Of a stretch of 64,000 bases of DNA, positions 1 to 11,614 are shown piece after piece. The stretch comes from Tricholomella constricta. Taxonomy: Eukaryota > Basidiomycota > Agaricomycetes > Agaricales > Lyophyllaceae. Location of the stretch: NCBI GenBank assembly GCA_013368375.1, contig JAACJP010000004.1, positions 1,798,001 through 1,862,000 of the forward strand, read 5' to 3'. The translations under genes were made by a program, and so were the position numbers. The notes under the pieces are model-generated. The model worked only from the letters and a program-made list of their open reading frames with translations. It was not told where the DNA came from and searched no databases. The stretch's first letter is position 1; each line of letters starts with the position of its first letter.

Positions 1-318
1 CAGAGGACTCGACGTCAGCCGTCGTGACAATTTTCCGCGTTATATCGTTCGTGTGGACTTCTGAATTCGTTTCTTGGCTACCTGCTGTCCTCCAGCAACT
101 GTCAACGGCTGCTGCTCCCAACGAGGCAAAAACGCAATTTTTGTCAGACGTCAACAGGTCTGGTGTTAAACTTGAACCTCAATCAATGATAATTAACCAG
201 TTTTCTATGTAGTGCTGTCCAGGCGCGGGAATATGACAAGGTGAAGTACGCCATTCTGGCACTCAACCGGGCTTCACGGAAGGCTCGTGAAAGGAGGAGG
301 GCTGCGCTTGATCGCTAG
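1..318 (+). CDS. 3' end of an unrecognised gene (partial)
   Basis: The gene enters from the left edge. A frame read through one probable intron (about 165-209, starting gtctgg and ending tgtag) continues into a basic, alpha-helical tail that ends in a cluster of Arg and Ala residues and the stop TAG at 316-318. An earlier intron may end near 95 (ctccag). The tail is rich in Lys, Arg and Ala, as in RNA-binding or ribosome-associated proteins, but I do not recognise the family, and too little is present to assign a function. The frame is supported by plausible splice sites only. Confidence 0.4.
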
Positions 319-566
319 ACAGAACTGGGGAGTAAATAGTAACATGTGGGCGGCTCGCACAATCGATTAGTAGTGTAGATAGAATCTGTAGCGCTTTGCA
401 TTTTAAGGAAAAGATGCGCGTCGATGTCGGGGAGCACTGCCAGCGGAGTCGGCCGCTTCAGGAACCGCGTAAGCGGCCACCTAACGTCGCAACGGGAAAC
501 AACCGTGACCGCTCTCTTCTCCACATACCCACCACTTAACTTCGGCGTAGGCCATATTGCTAAACG

Positions 567-2073
567 ATGCTTCGACAGACAGGAAATTCCCTGTTGCGTA
601 GCGGTTTGTATCCCGTTCACTCTGCATGTCTCGGTACCGTCCTTATTTTTTCACCAGCGGGTCGCCGAGCATTCTCCCAGTCCGTAGCTCGGAACTCATA
701 TGCAGATACAATACAGAACCTCCTCATCCACAAAGATACGAAAGTCATCTGCCAGGGGTTCACAGGCAAGACCGTACGCGCAGGTTCTATTCGGCTTGTA
801 AGTTCTCGTTGACAATGCTTTACAGGGCACATTCCATGTGAAGGAAGCCATTGAGTATGGAACCAGGATGGTTGGAGGGGTGTCGCCCAACAAGGCTGGT
901 CAGACACATCTAGGACTCCCTGTATTCGGCAGCGTCAAAGAGGTACGCAGTTGTCTCGTTTCATGCAGTCAAGGTGTCGTTGACTGTGCTCGCGTCCAGG
1001 CCGTCCGAGAGACCCAACCCGACGCGTCTGTCCTATATGTTCCTCCTCCTTTCGCTGCCGACGCCATTATCGAGGCTATTGAGAACGAAATTGGCTTAAT
1101 CGTGTGCATCACAGAGGGTATTCCCCAAGCCGATGAAATTCGGGTGTGTTGTTGTTTCTTCTTGCTCTAACTTTTCTTTTTTTGCCTTGGCTTATATCCG
1201 CTGTATAGGTCATGAATGCTCTCAAGAGTCAGTCTCGTTCTCGCCTTGTTGGCCCTAACTGTCCAGGAGGTGCGTGACTTTCGCAGTCCAATGCGGCTCC
1301 CCCATACAGCAGCACCATCTTTACTCACGATTTGTTCTAGTCATCAACCCTCTCGGCTGCAAAATGGGCATTCAACCAGGACACATCCACAGACCCGGAA
1401 ATATTGGTAATTAGGAACGTATTCTTTCGTCCACGAGTTTCTATTGACCCACATAACTAGGTATCGTGTCCCGATCTGGTACTCTTACGTACGAAGCTGT
1501 GGCCCAAACGACCGACGTCGGCCTTGGTCAATCGCTTTGTGTGGGTATCGGCGGAGACCCCTTCCCTGGAACTCAACACGTCGATGTCATCAAAGTGTTC
1601 CTTGAGGACCCTAACACTGAAGGTATGGAATTTTAATTTTGTCGATATATCGGCACTCCTAATGGTGTGGTCGCTAGGCATTGTGCTCATTGGAGAAATT
1701 GGTGGTTCCATGGAGGAAGAAGCGGCTGAGTATCTTGAGCGATACAACCTGACGAGGAAAAACCCGAAACCTGTTGTTGGCTTCATTGCTGGACGGACCG
1801 CTCCTCCTGGGCGCCGAATGGGTCACGCTGGTGCTATCATATCAGGGGGAAAAGGTGAGAGTTCTGAATTTTCCCGCTTGGTTTAGTGTTGATGCTTTCC
1901 GCAGGTGCCGCCGTAGACAAGGTCCGTGCTTTAGAGAAGGCGGGTGTGATTGTCACGGACAGTCCTGCTAGGATTGGGGTAGAGATGGCGAAGGCGAGTA
2001 AGATATGTTCCACTGAAGGCTATGAGTACTGAAAGGTTTACAGGCCATGAAAGCCCTCAAAAAGTCCGATTAG
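567..2073 (+). CDS. LSC1: Succinyl-CoA ligase alpha subunit, mitochondrial
   Basis: Mitochondrial matrix TCA-cycle enzyme that, with the beta subunit, converts succinyl-CoA to succinate while making ATP or GTP. Exon 1 (567-773) encodes an Arg/Ser-rich presequence of about 40 residues and then the CoA-binding motif GFTGKT, which joins GTFH in exon 2 (826-942). Further exons give [10 protein letters not shown], the NCPG segment, SRSGTLTYE and the active-site motif MGHAGAII, whose His is the phosphorylated residue of this family. At least seven short introns are needed. The last exon begins inside a gaaag/gt junction so that the frame reads through to KKSD and TAG at 2071-2073. Length and motif order match the family. 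The start was chosen as the first ATG ahead of a good targeting peptide. Confidence 0.95.
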
Positions 2074-2135
2074 ATATAATGCTTACATAAGTAGATTGAT
2101 ATTTTATTTGTGGATTTGCGATTACCTTACAAGGA

Positions 2136-3008
2136 ATGCACGACCATATCCCGTCTTCCCAATTTCACGCAGCTGCCTCTTACCTGGCTACTACTCCGTC
2201 CCAGGTCTCTACAACGACTAAACTTGAGGTCTCAAATCCCTTCGACGTGCCCATCTTGCCAGTCCTGACTTTCTTGTGCCTTTCCACCCTTCAAACAGCT
2301 GTATGGGCTCTTCAAATGTGTTACAGTTTCGCCAACGCCTTCCACGTCCCGGCCGTCTATCTTCGACATGACTGGGCGTGCGAAATGGGATGCTTGGAAC
2401 TCTGTTGGAAAAAAATACACTGCGGGACAGGAAGCTGAAACCAGATATCTTGAGATCGCCCGAAGCCTTGGATGGAGTGAAGAGACGGTTATTGAACAGC
2501 AGCCCGTAGTTGGACAGTCGGATCCAGACAGTATATGGGACGATGATAGCCAAGGTGGTGGGAGCGGAGGGATGGGGGGATCTGTCAGTGCGATGGCTCC
2601 TCCAGAACAAGAGGCGGATGGAAGCGTACATGGATTGGCTGTCTCTAACGACGTTGCAGGCTTGACTGAACTGCTTGAAAAATATCCAGAAACAGATATC
2701 AATGGGCTCGACGAGTTTGTGCGTATAGCTATTTCAATTCTCGAATTTCTACAAATATATCTCGCTTCAGGGATACACCCCGCTTCACCTAGCCTGCGAT
2801 CGAGGAAACCTGCCTACGGTACAAGTTCTGTTGAACAAAGGGGCAGACCCTAATATCAAAGCGAGAGCTCTCATCTTTCCAAACGACTGATGCTGAACAG
2901 ATTGTTCATTAGGATCCTGACGGGTTGACTGCCTCAGAGTTGGCTCAGATTGCGAGCCACGACACAATCCAGGAGTGTTTACTGTCTTTTTTTCGTGACA
3001 ATGATTAG
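2136..3008 (+). CDS. Acyl-CoA-binding domain protein with ankyrin repeats (ACBD6-like)
   Basis: The N-terminal half is an acyl-CoA-binding (ACBP) domain: after a first exon ending KLE, exon 2 opens with LYGLFKCVTV and continues to PSIFDMTGRAKWDAWNS, the classic ACBP core whose Tyr and Lys residues contact the CoA head group. A Gly/Ser-rich linker follows. The C-terminal part carries ankyrin-type sequence (GYTPLHLACDRGN, VLLNKGADPN) interrupted by two introns (about 2718-2769 and 2860-2911). ACBP plus ankyrin is the ACBD6 architecture, known to bind long-chain acyl-CoAs. It probably acts as a soluble lipid-carrier or scaffold protein. The gene ends 190 bp from the end of the convergent bS16m gene. 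Confidence 0.88.
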
Positions 3009-3197
3009 TGTCTGTTTAAGTAGAGGGCGTAGGTATAAGTTGGTTAAGCTGCGCTTGTAGCAAGACTCCTCCTCTATAGACTGCTTGCAATGCAAGCCAC
3101 GCTCGTCGCCTTCGTTTCATTTCTGAACCTCCCCATCTCCTCAGAATGACGTCAAATAGGATGGTTGTCGGGCGGAAGGGCTGATGGGTCGACGAAA

Positions 3198-3654
3198 CTA
3201 CTGCTTGGTTTCCGGTATGGGTTCTGATGAAGGAGCTTCTGTTGCTTCAGTCTCCGGTACGGGCGCCCTTGTGGAGGCTTCTGTTGGTTTGGAGGAGGAT
3301 GTCGGCGCTGTTGAAACTTTTGTGGCGTTTGAGTGATATGGAGAATTAGGCTTGAGGATATTGCCCTATAACCACCTTAGCTTATATACCGACAAATGAC
3401 ACACCTTCACTTACCATTTCCAGCAACTTGGCTACCGATTTCGTAGGAACAGCTCCTACATTTAGCCAGTAGCGTATTCTGTCAACGCTCCATTCAATCG
3501 TTTTCTGTGTTGCGCCCTTGGCTGCATATCTGTTGTAGATGCCCAATAATTCGGTGGGCTTCGCATCCCGCCTAGAACCTTGTTCTACGGCTATAAGGTG
3601 GAAGATGCGATTGTGGCGAGTGCCGTGGAGGGAAAAGCGAAGTCGGACGGGCAT
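3198..3654 (-). CDS. MRPS16: Mitochondrial small-subunit ribosomal protein bS16m
   Basis: Component of the mitochondrial 37S/28S ribosomal subunit. Exon 1 (3415-3654) starts MPVRLRFSLHG and has the S16 signatures RIFHLIAVEQGSRRDAKP, ELLGIYNRY and the helix RIRYWLNVGAVPT. One intron (3351-3414, gtaagt to cctcaag on the minus strand) leads to exon 2 (3198-3350). The first 90 residues cover the whole bacterial S16 fold. Exon 2 encodes about 50 extra residues rich in Ser, Thr, Pro and Glu, a low-complexity extension absent from bacterial S16. The upstream in-frame Met at 3729 was rejected because S16 homology begins precisely at the chosen Met. Confidence 0.9.
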
Positions 3655-4803
3655 GGCTGCGGGTAATTGAAAGAGTTGGCCAGTTCCCAAAAAATAACGG
3701 ATCACGTGCTCCATGCGAAACCGCGTCAACGGTTTTTCAACGGTTTCAACGGGATCGATCAGATACTCGACAAGTACTTCAAAGCTGCCGAAGACCCAGG
3801 TATCTCAATGAGAAAGCTGCACTTTTTTTGTTTGAAATCACGCTTCATTCTCTGATCTTCTTCAAGTTTCAATACTGGAGATAAGGTCCGTTACAGTACA
3901 ATGCCAGCCTGAGCCGGTACTGCCGTTCTATCCAAATTGAAGCCATGAACACTGTCATCGGCTTGCCAACATGGAAAGAGGCATCCACGAAGACAGATGG
4001 CCGTGTGTCGTCATTCAGAAGTAAACGCAACTGATACCCTTAGCTGCTGCATGCATATAGGGTACATCGACCCGAGTTCGAGAACATCTTCATGATTGGC
4101 ACATTCTTGCCTAATTCTGGCGAGAATTTCCGAGGATTTCCAACATGCTCTCGCTCAACGTTAATATGTCAGGCGATTCAAGCATCAACGTCAGAAAATA
4201 GCTTTAGTGGAACAACTTCGAACTTTGGATTTAAGAAGCCTGTCGTATGGGCTGGACATTTTCATTGCATCCCGAGAAAAGTTGGCGTGTGACGAATTCT
4301 CCGAGAACTAGCGCTAGATTACCTTGCGTCCTCCCTGAAGATGTCGATGAGACTGCCAGGGCTTTTGGTACAAGAGGAGAGACGATTGCCCTCAAAATGA
4401 CATTGATTCCAAGTACCCTGGATCACAAGAATACCTGGCAACATCGATATCCATGAGCAAAGGAATATATGCGAGTTTGTCGTTAGCCTGATGGGTTGTA
4501 TGATCCCTGACAATGTCCCCAGGTATGAGTAAAAGGTTCGGTGCTGGGCGGCCAGACTCTTCAACTGTAAGTTCTTGTTGTGCTCTTTGGAGGCAGTATG
4601 GTTTAGCTCCCACTAGATGTCTGAACGTATCTTCGGACGAGGCGATTTGTTGTGAGATCAGACACAAACGGAATTGGTCATTGGCCCGTTAAAATCGCCG
4701 GGCCTTTGCCTTGATCGTGTCTCGGAAACGCTCTAGAGTGTTATACGTTGTCGTACAGAACCATCATATACCTTGAATACAACTCTCCCGTCCATCGTTG
4801 GTG
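3655..4803. other. 1.15-kb stretch with no recognised gene
   Basis: This lies between the start of bS16m and the 3' end of LSM5. Both strands have only short broken frames; the longest (minus, 4392-4667, 91 codons) resembles no family I know and has no clear splice partners. Some codon-like stretches on both strands make a decayed gene possible, but no motif supports a name. No repeat or RNA gene was seen. Confidence 0.5.
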
Positions 4804-5277
4804 TTAGGATGTCTCAGGACCTGCACTACCAGGTATCAACTAATCAAAAAGTAGTCGTATAAGCAGCTTATTCGTGTTAGAGAAAATACAGCATACCATG
4901 CATATGTTGTTGCCGTTCAGCAGGGTCTGTGCGAGTTTAGTCTTTTTCTTTCCTTGCGCTGTGGTTTCACTGGGATGTCTGTTTCAGAGACGTCCAAAAA
5001 CTGGCAGAGATGTATAACACAGACTATTCAGTAACGTCCTCTAGTACCATATCTACAAGAATTATTGTCAGGCGCCCGAGAAACAGAGAGGAGGAGAAGG
5101 TACTGACTGACAAAGTCGTCAAATCCCAGCAGCGTTCCAGTGAACTCCCGATCGCCCTTCATGATGACCCATATCCGTGAACCAATGCACCTATCAATCA
5201 GTTCTGTTCCACTGTTAGTAAAGTTTCTAGGAATTGAGAGAAAAAATCACACCAAGGGGGAGAATTTGAGAGGCCAT
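4804..5277 (-). CDS. LSM5: U6 snRNA-associated Sm-like protein LSm5
   Basis: Subunit of the LSm1-7 ring (cytoplasmic mRNA decapping) and the LSm2-8 ring (nuclear U6 snRNA). Reading four introns gives a short protein starting [19 protein letters not shown]. It continues with the Sm1 motif ([19 protein letters not shown], then [10 protein letters not shown]) and the Sm2 motif ([13 protein letters not shown]). The exon joins are decided by strong identity to LSm5: phase-1 junction at DDFV/NM, join at EY/ETTAQGK and join at NICM/LIPG. Only the LSm5 paralogue has this [14 protein letters not shown] string. The length of about 90 residues is as expected. The gene is intron-dense, with introns roughly equal to coding sequence. 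Confidence 0.93.
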
Positions 5278-5642
5278 GGAGAAATGGTGATAGATGGAAC
5301 AGATTGAACGCCGCGCGATCATAACAAACACAAGTAGTCGCGTCAGGCCATTTGCAGTCACTCGAATTCCAGCAATATATGTCTCTTTATGATAGGTAGA
5401 ATCGAGTCATTGAATGAATGAGTGATACATGTATATTATCGGGAGTTTTTGGTTTGTATAGCAACATGGTGTGTGATCGTCACGCGTGAGCAAAGCGTCA
5501 TGGGTCATTTGCAAGGGGTAAGAAAAACAGGAGAGGGCCGGTATGAAAGAACATAAGAGACTGTAGTGGGGTGATGATGGAGAGAAAATATAGGAGTCAA
5601 GGAAGTTTATAAGAAGTAAAGAGTCTGGGATTTGGAAAACCA
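5278..5642. other. Intergenic, LSM5 promoter and importin alpha 3' flank
   Basis: 365 bases between the LSM5 start and the importin alpha stop. The open frame that runs on to 5407 on the minus strand is intron read-through and not coding. Nothing else was recognised. Confidence 0.6.
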
Positions 5643-7540
5643 TTACTGCCCAAAGCTGAAGCCACCTTGAGGGGCAGCGACGTCCGAATGGAACTGAAGA
5701 AACGTATCGTGAGCCAATGCTCTGAATGTAGAAAGCCAACAGCACACTCACTGCGAACGCGCCCGTCGCGTCGACGTTGGCGGTGCCGATCGCGGCATCA
5801 TTGTCATCTTCGTCTGGGAAATATTTGTCCATGATGTTGAACGCCTTCTTGTAGATCTCCAGATTGTCATGTTGTTGAAGGTTGTGGATAGTGATCATGC
5901 CACCAGCCTCCTCGACGTACAACGCGTACTGGTTGACGGCACCAGGTCCAGCTGCAACCTTGTCCATCTCGCCAATTTTTAAGATGTTGTCGAGGCCATC
6001 CAGGGCAACTTGAATGATCTTGTTGTCCATCATGGTCAACAAGTCGCAAAGAGGTTTGATGCAACCCTGGGACACAAGGTACCGGATCTGTGCAGGCTCC
6101 TGTAGGCCACCAGAGGTGGCATTCGAGATTGCCCAGCATGCTTCTTTCCGGGTCTTGAAATCCGCATTCTGTAGGATGTTGATTAAAGGTGGGATGATAT
6201 TAGCATCAATGACGGATTGAATCTGAGGGGGCGAGCCCGCAGTAATGTTCGAAATTGTCCAGCAAGCCTCCTTCCTGATACCATCTTTCGGTGACGAGAG
6301 CAGGGAGAGCAAGGCGGGGAGGGCACCGGATGCGATAACAACCTGAGTTTGGAGGTCATCGCCAGTGACGATGTTGCCAACGGAGCGGAGAGCTGGGGTT
6401 TGAACTGAAGTCGAGTTGTGCATGAGGAGGTCAACCAGCCGCCTGCACACGCCGGACTCAATGACGGCCTGGATCTTGTCATTCGAACCATCCGAGAGAT
6501 AAGAGATGGCCCAGCAGGCATCGATCAAAATCTCATCGTCAAGAGAGTAGATCAGTTTCGTCAGAACGGTGAGGGCGGGTGAAATCTATGAAAAGATTAA
6601 ATATGTTACTCAAGGTGATCAGGACGCAGCGTTGACAAGCACATACCAATTCCCAATCAGGTTGGGGGGATTTTCCTCGGCAAAAGTTGCTCAACGTCCA
6701 AGTGGCGTTCCGGAGCATGCTGAGCTTGTGATGCTCACTCAGCAAGGCCAGCAAAGGTCTGAGGGCACCTTGCTGAAGCACATAATCGCGACATTGCGGG
6801 CTATCGCCAGCGATATTTCCAAGAGCCCAAACTGCTTGCTCGCGAACATCGAGGACAGGAGAAGACAGGAGGTTGATGAATTCGGGAACGGCCTGGGCAC
6901 TGATCACGACTTGAGTATGCTCAGCAGTCCCAGAAGCGATGTTCGTAAGGGCCCATGCAGCTTCAAACTAGGACGTGACAGGATAAGGATGGGGAATCAG
7001 GCCATTGAAGGCGTAAAAGACGTACCTGGAGCATAGAGTGACCACGTTGCAGAAACTCGACGAAACGCGGGACAACACCACACTCGATGACTCGCTCGAT
7101 CGGAGGGTTTTTCTCCTTTGAAAGAAGCTTACGGAACTTGGTCGTCGCGTCCAACTGACGCTCCGGGTCCTCAGAGAATACGCCCGAAATCATTTCATCA
7201 GCCAACTTAATTGAAAAACATGAGACAAGAGAAGATGTTGTAAACGAGATGAGGACCACGTACGGGGGGATCCCAAGTGCCGCTGCCGATTTCTTCATCT
7301 GAGTCGGCGCCGGAGGAGGGAAGAAAGTTCCTTCTCTTTGAGATATTTTCCTCCCTTTTCTGACGCCTGATTTCTACTTGCTGCTCTTCGCGGCGACGCC
7401 TGAGATCGTCCTGCTTGAGGGCCCCCTTGCTTTTGTAGGCTGTGGAGGGCGTAAGGACAAAGAGATCGCGATAAGTAGATGGAGAGAAACAAACCCTCTC
7501 TGCGCGCCTTCATAGTACGAGATTCTGCAGCGTTATCCAT
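5643..7540 (-). CDS. SRP1: Importin subunit alpha (karyopherin alpha)
   Basis: Nuclear import adaptor that binds classical NLS cargo through armadillo repeats and importin beta through its N-terminal IBB domain. The IBB is visible after the first intron: [20 protein letters not shown] followed by [15 protein letters not shown]. Armadillo repeats follow with the NLS-binding Trp/Asn pattern [47 protein letters not shown] and [11 protein letters not shown]. After an acidic DEDDND stretch a last small exon gives the tail GGFSFGQ and stop at 5643. The frame that continues to 5407 is read-through of the last intron. The start at 7540 gives [20 protein letters not shown] after splicing of an intron near 7440-7490, matching family N-termini. 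Confidence 0.95.
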
Positions 7541-7864
7541 GGCTTGTTTTAAGTTTTATCGAGTGGCTCCGATGGGAGATGGAAAAGAAGAATTTATCGC
7601 TCGATGCTGTGACATAAGCGTTACTCTATTTCAGAATTCACGTGACTTCGTGACATTCACAACTACGGTGCTAGTGTCGAGTCCCACATCATCGTCAGCG
7701 GAGCGCTCCTCAGAGCCATAGAGGATGGGCACACGTATTGTATACGCCATCGTGTCGTTCACCAGAGCGATGATGGAGCAAAAAATGCGTTTAATAAGAA
7801 ATTAAGAACAGGTCATCTAACGAAGGATGATAGTAGAACTAAGCATACACATGTGTCACAACTG
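7541..7864. other. Intergenic between importin alpha start and RPN2 stop
   Basis: 324 bases that must hold the importin alpha promoter and the RPN2 3' UTR, since both genes run leftwards. No gene or repeat was seen. Confidence 0.6.
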
Positions 7865-10800
7865 TCATGCATCATGGTCGAACGGGTACTGCAAAGTCAC
7901 ACTCAGCAATCGATAATGAGGAAAGAACCAAAACAAGACAAACCTCAAAGGATCCAGGGACGTCTGCTTCAGGCGCCGATTCATCCAACGCAATATGGGG
8001 ACCTGACGGGGAGGCTCTGACGGCTTGTCCGTTAGGAACCCCAGAAGCAGCCAGGGCCTCAGCAGGTGCTGCCACCTGCTCAAATTCGATGAACTCCCCA
8101 TCCTCTTCTGGTCGTAGATCGGCTAGGATCAAGATCCCACCTCCACCTGCATATTTCTCAGAAGCAATGCCGACTGAGGATGCAGACGGATTCGAAGCCT
8201 TTCCTTCCCCTGCTGAGACATACGCAGATACTGGTCGGACGGGTTGGTATCGGCTTTCACTTGGAAATGAAATGTGGGCAACTTGTGCAGGTGTGACACG
8301 GGAGAAGTTGGGTCGCAACTCGAACATTGGCTCCGATTTCTTGGTTGATTTGGAGGATGAAGCCTCGGCGAGGTTCGACATCGAGCGGGTGATCGGTGAA
8401 CCGTCTCCATCCTTCGGCGACGAGGGCTCTTCCTTCATTTCCACGTCACCCTCTCCCTCAACCTTGGATTCCAGCTTCTCATCCTGTGATCTGTCCGTTA
8501 ACTGCTGAAAAGCAAGGAGAGGTCCGAGATTTACCAATTCCATCGCATCGCCTTCGGCAGCTGCTTTTTTCTTTTCCCTAGCCTTGACTTTTGCAGTTGT
8601 CGAAAGAACTGCAGTTGCCACTTTGGTCACCGTCTCCTTCTTTGGAGGTTTTGTCAACGACGGGTACGCGAAAAGGCTGGGCTTGGCGTTCGAGATGTAA
8701 TCGAATTTCGGAACCTGATAAGAACTGGTCAGAGAGTTATTTTCATTACAAATTCATGCTCAATACCTTCAAATTTGCGTCAAGGCCGATGATACCAGTG
8801 GGCTCGAATGCCAAACTGGCACAGTGAGCCAGTGGGTACCAGTACCAGAACTGACAGAACATGACCATGCCGACGATCGCGTTCGTATTTTTGCTGCCCG
8901 CTCGACTTTGGAGGCTGATAGTGACATTTCTTCCGCCTGCATCGATTAGGCCCTGACCAATAGCAGCACCGAAGCGAGCCATGGGGTCTTCGTGTTTGTC
9001 TGAAACTACCTTGGTGTATAGAGCGCGGGTAGATGCGAGGGACGGCGATGATGCCTCGGATTGTTGGACAAGGATCATACCCAATGCGATAAATGCACCC
9101 TGTCGGACGAAGTCCACGCTGTCCTTTGTCATCGGCTCAAGAATTTCAACAGCGTCCTGCAACAATATAATGAGGGACATCTACGTATAGAACATGTTGA
9201 TGGAATACCTGAAGGCCAGTTCCCGCGCAAGCAATACCCAGCGCGAGAGTTGCACCGCAACGGACATGCGGATTGTAGCTTTCACTCAGAAGTTGGACAA
9301 TGCGAGGTACGTGTGAAGGATTCTTGAAGAGGAGGAAAGCGAGAGCTGTCACGGCTGCACGCCTTACGTCGTCTGATGTGTCAGAGACAGCAATGTGCAA
9401 AAGCTGCCTGACCGCATCGTTGTTGGAAGTTCCAGCATAGGCCAGGGCTAGCGTATAGACGCCTCCATATCGCAAGATTGGGTCCTATGAAAAAGTCAAT
9501 CGATTGGAAACACCATGCAAGGGTGTATGCAAACCTTCTCAGCAAGAAGAATCTTGACAGTTTCGTCGGCCTCTTCCTGTCGGCCGTAGAAGATAAATGC
9601 AACACCAACAGCTAGACCACGTATGATCTTCTCGTGTTGCGTTTCACGGGCATACTGGAGCATCTCCTTTACAGGCTCAGCAGCTGCTGTACCAAGCATG
9701 ATCAGCCCCATAGCATAGCCTGAGGCTTCACCGGCCACAGCCGAGTCCATAAAGAGTACATTCTTAAGGTCCTCAAAAGCCTCCATACTTCTCGAACCCA
9801 TGCCCGCTACGCCAAGACCCAGCGCAGCGCCATGTTGGACAATTTCTCCCTGGGCAGCCTTCAGGGTATTCCGGAGATAGGTCGTCACTGAGCTTCCACA
9901 CCCAGCGTTAATTAAACCCAGAGCGTACAGTGCACCGCCTTCCGAGTATGCAGCACCCTGCATACCACTTTCACCGCCGGTCGTCGGAAGGTAGGGCCCA
10001 AGAATTGTCATGCCTTGTTCGAAATAACCCTTGTGAATGACGCCAAGTCCAGCAGTAGCGGAGAATTTCGACCAATTTGACGCGAGGCCCAACCACTCGA
10101 GATTCTCACGCAAAAAGAGATCTGACGTTGTTCCAGCGTGCATGAAGGCATTTTGCAGAGTCAAGGCAGTGTGATATATGGATGAGCGGGGCTCTAAAAC
10201 GTCCTGGATCGCAGTTTGTTAATGCACCAGTTCCGTTTGTCAATCAAGCCATGGTAGCGCACCTTGGTGTTCTTGAGAATCACCAAATCAACGTGATTGT
10301 TGCGCTTGAGAAATTCAAGATAAAGCTTCACGGACTCGTGGCCCGTGAGGATGCTTCGGAGTTTGTCATATGTTGGCTTGGTGTCCTGGGGGGTGGAAAA
10401 AGGCTTCATATCTCAGGTGGTTTGCATTTGAGGGACGACGTTACCTGGTCCCCTTCAGGAAGATCGTTCCGAACGCTTTCTAGAAAGTCTTGAGCACCGC
10501 CTTCCACCAAATCGAAAGCAAACTGATACGCCAAAAGTGCCTGTTTGGGCACCAGTGACACCAACAGAGGCGCTGTTAACGAAGGGCTGCTCAGAGTGAT
10601 CAGAAGTCGCGTAATAGAGTGTATGTATGGCGATTTGTCTCCAATTGTTGGTTGAGGGAAAAGAGGGTAAAGAAATCGGAGAACTTGGTCGCGGTAAGAG
10701 AGAGAGAAGCCAGTGTCAAGGACAGCCTCCATAGCGTAAGAAAGCAGCGAAGTATCCTGAGTTTCATTGTAAATTGATGAGATAACGTCGAGACGACGCG

Positions 10801-11454
10801 ACTCCAGCGCGATGCCGATTGCCTGGCACGTGAAGAATATTAGGTCTGAAAAAGGCTGTAAAATGATATTTCTGACCTGCTTGAATTCACCCTCGGCAAT
10901 ACACCGTGCAAATATGGTCTTGATGATGGCTTGAAGTCGAGAGTCCATCTCATCAAGACTTCCTTCTCGTTCTTCTGACCGGGTTAGAATGTATCGGTCG
11001 ATGGCCTTTGCTATGGCGAAAGGTTTGATGTTATCTAGGGTGCAAAGAACGAGGTACACTCACATATTACAGTCTCCACAAACTCTTCAGACCCATAGGT
11101 GCGGGCCTCTTCCGCAAACGCGTTTCCGGCGCCAAGTGCAAATGACAAGGCCTCCTCGTACTCTCCGAGAAAATAATAGACTTTGCTTGCCAATAGAGCA
11201 GCAGCGTCGCGGGCTTCTTTGGGAAGCTCATCGGATTCATACAGAGCTTCTCTGCGTTTGATATGAGAATCAAGAAACTCGAATGTCACGGCAGGGGGCG
11301 AAACTGACATTAAAGCAATATGCTCTGAAATTTCGGCCCAAAACTGAGGAACCAGTGGGCTGAGGACCTTGAGTGCATGCTGCTTGAACTGAGGATCGGG
11401 TTCGTGGAGAAGAGCGAGAACACCAGCTGCGGAGGATTGCGAACGGACAACCAT
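7865..11454 (-). CDS. RPN2: 26S proteasome regulatory subunit RPN2 (PSMD1)
   Basis: Largest non-ATPase subunit of the 19S particle base; scaffold that docks ubiquitin receptors. Exons read leftwards from [18 protein letters not shown] through the helical N-terminal region ([20 protein letters not shown]) and then the proteasome/cyclosome (PC) repeats, for example [63 protein letters not shown] and [14 protein letters not shown] Lys/Glu-rich insert follows (about 8450-8600). The last exon is tiny: an intron (about 7892-7944) joins PGSFE to YPFDHDA and stop at 7865, reproducing the conserved FEY-type C-terminus of RPN2/PSMD1. The start at 11454 was preferred over the longer upstream frame because family homology begins there. 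Confidence 0.95.
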
Positions 11455-11614
11455 GAAGACAATGCGAGAACTTTGAGAAATTCCGTTCACGCAGCTTGGG
11501 CTGACGCGTCCTCGACGTTTGGCTGTAGGTAAAACTTCAAACAACGCCAAATATAGATAGGCAACAAAAATCCCGGTATATCCCTTTCTCCAATACCATC
11601 GTGCATCCATTCTA
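11455..11614. promoter_or_regulatory. Shared divergent promoter RPN2 / COX13
   Basis: Only 160 bases separate the two start codons, so both genes must be transcribed from this interval. No clear TATA box or named factor site was recognised. Confidence 0.6.

Noticed and set aside
24..212. Plus-strand open frame at the left edge as an independent small gene
   Set aside because: It contains intron sequence and an acceptor; better read as parts of exons of the partial gene ending at 318.
4392..4667. Minus-strand open frame of 91 codons upstream of LSM5's end
   Set aside because: No recognisable similarity, no consistent splice partners, and a competing overlapping frame; not enough to call a gene.
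5407..5642. C-terminal extension of importin alpha in the minus frame
   Set aside because: It arises from reading through the last intron; the spliced tail GGFSFGQ matches the family.
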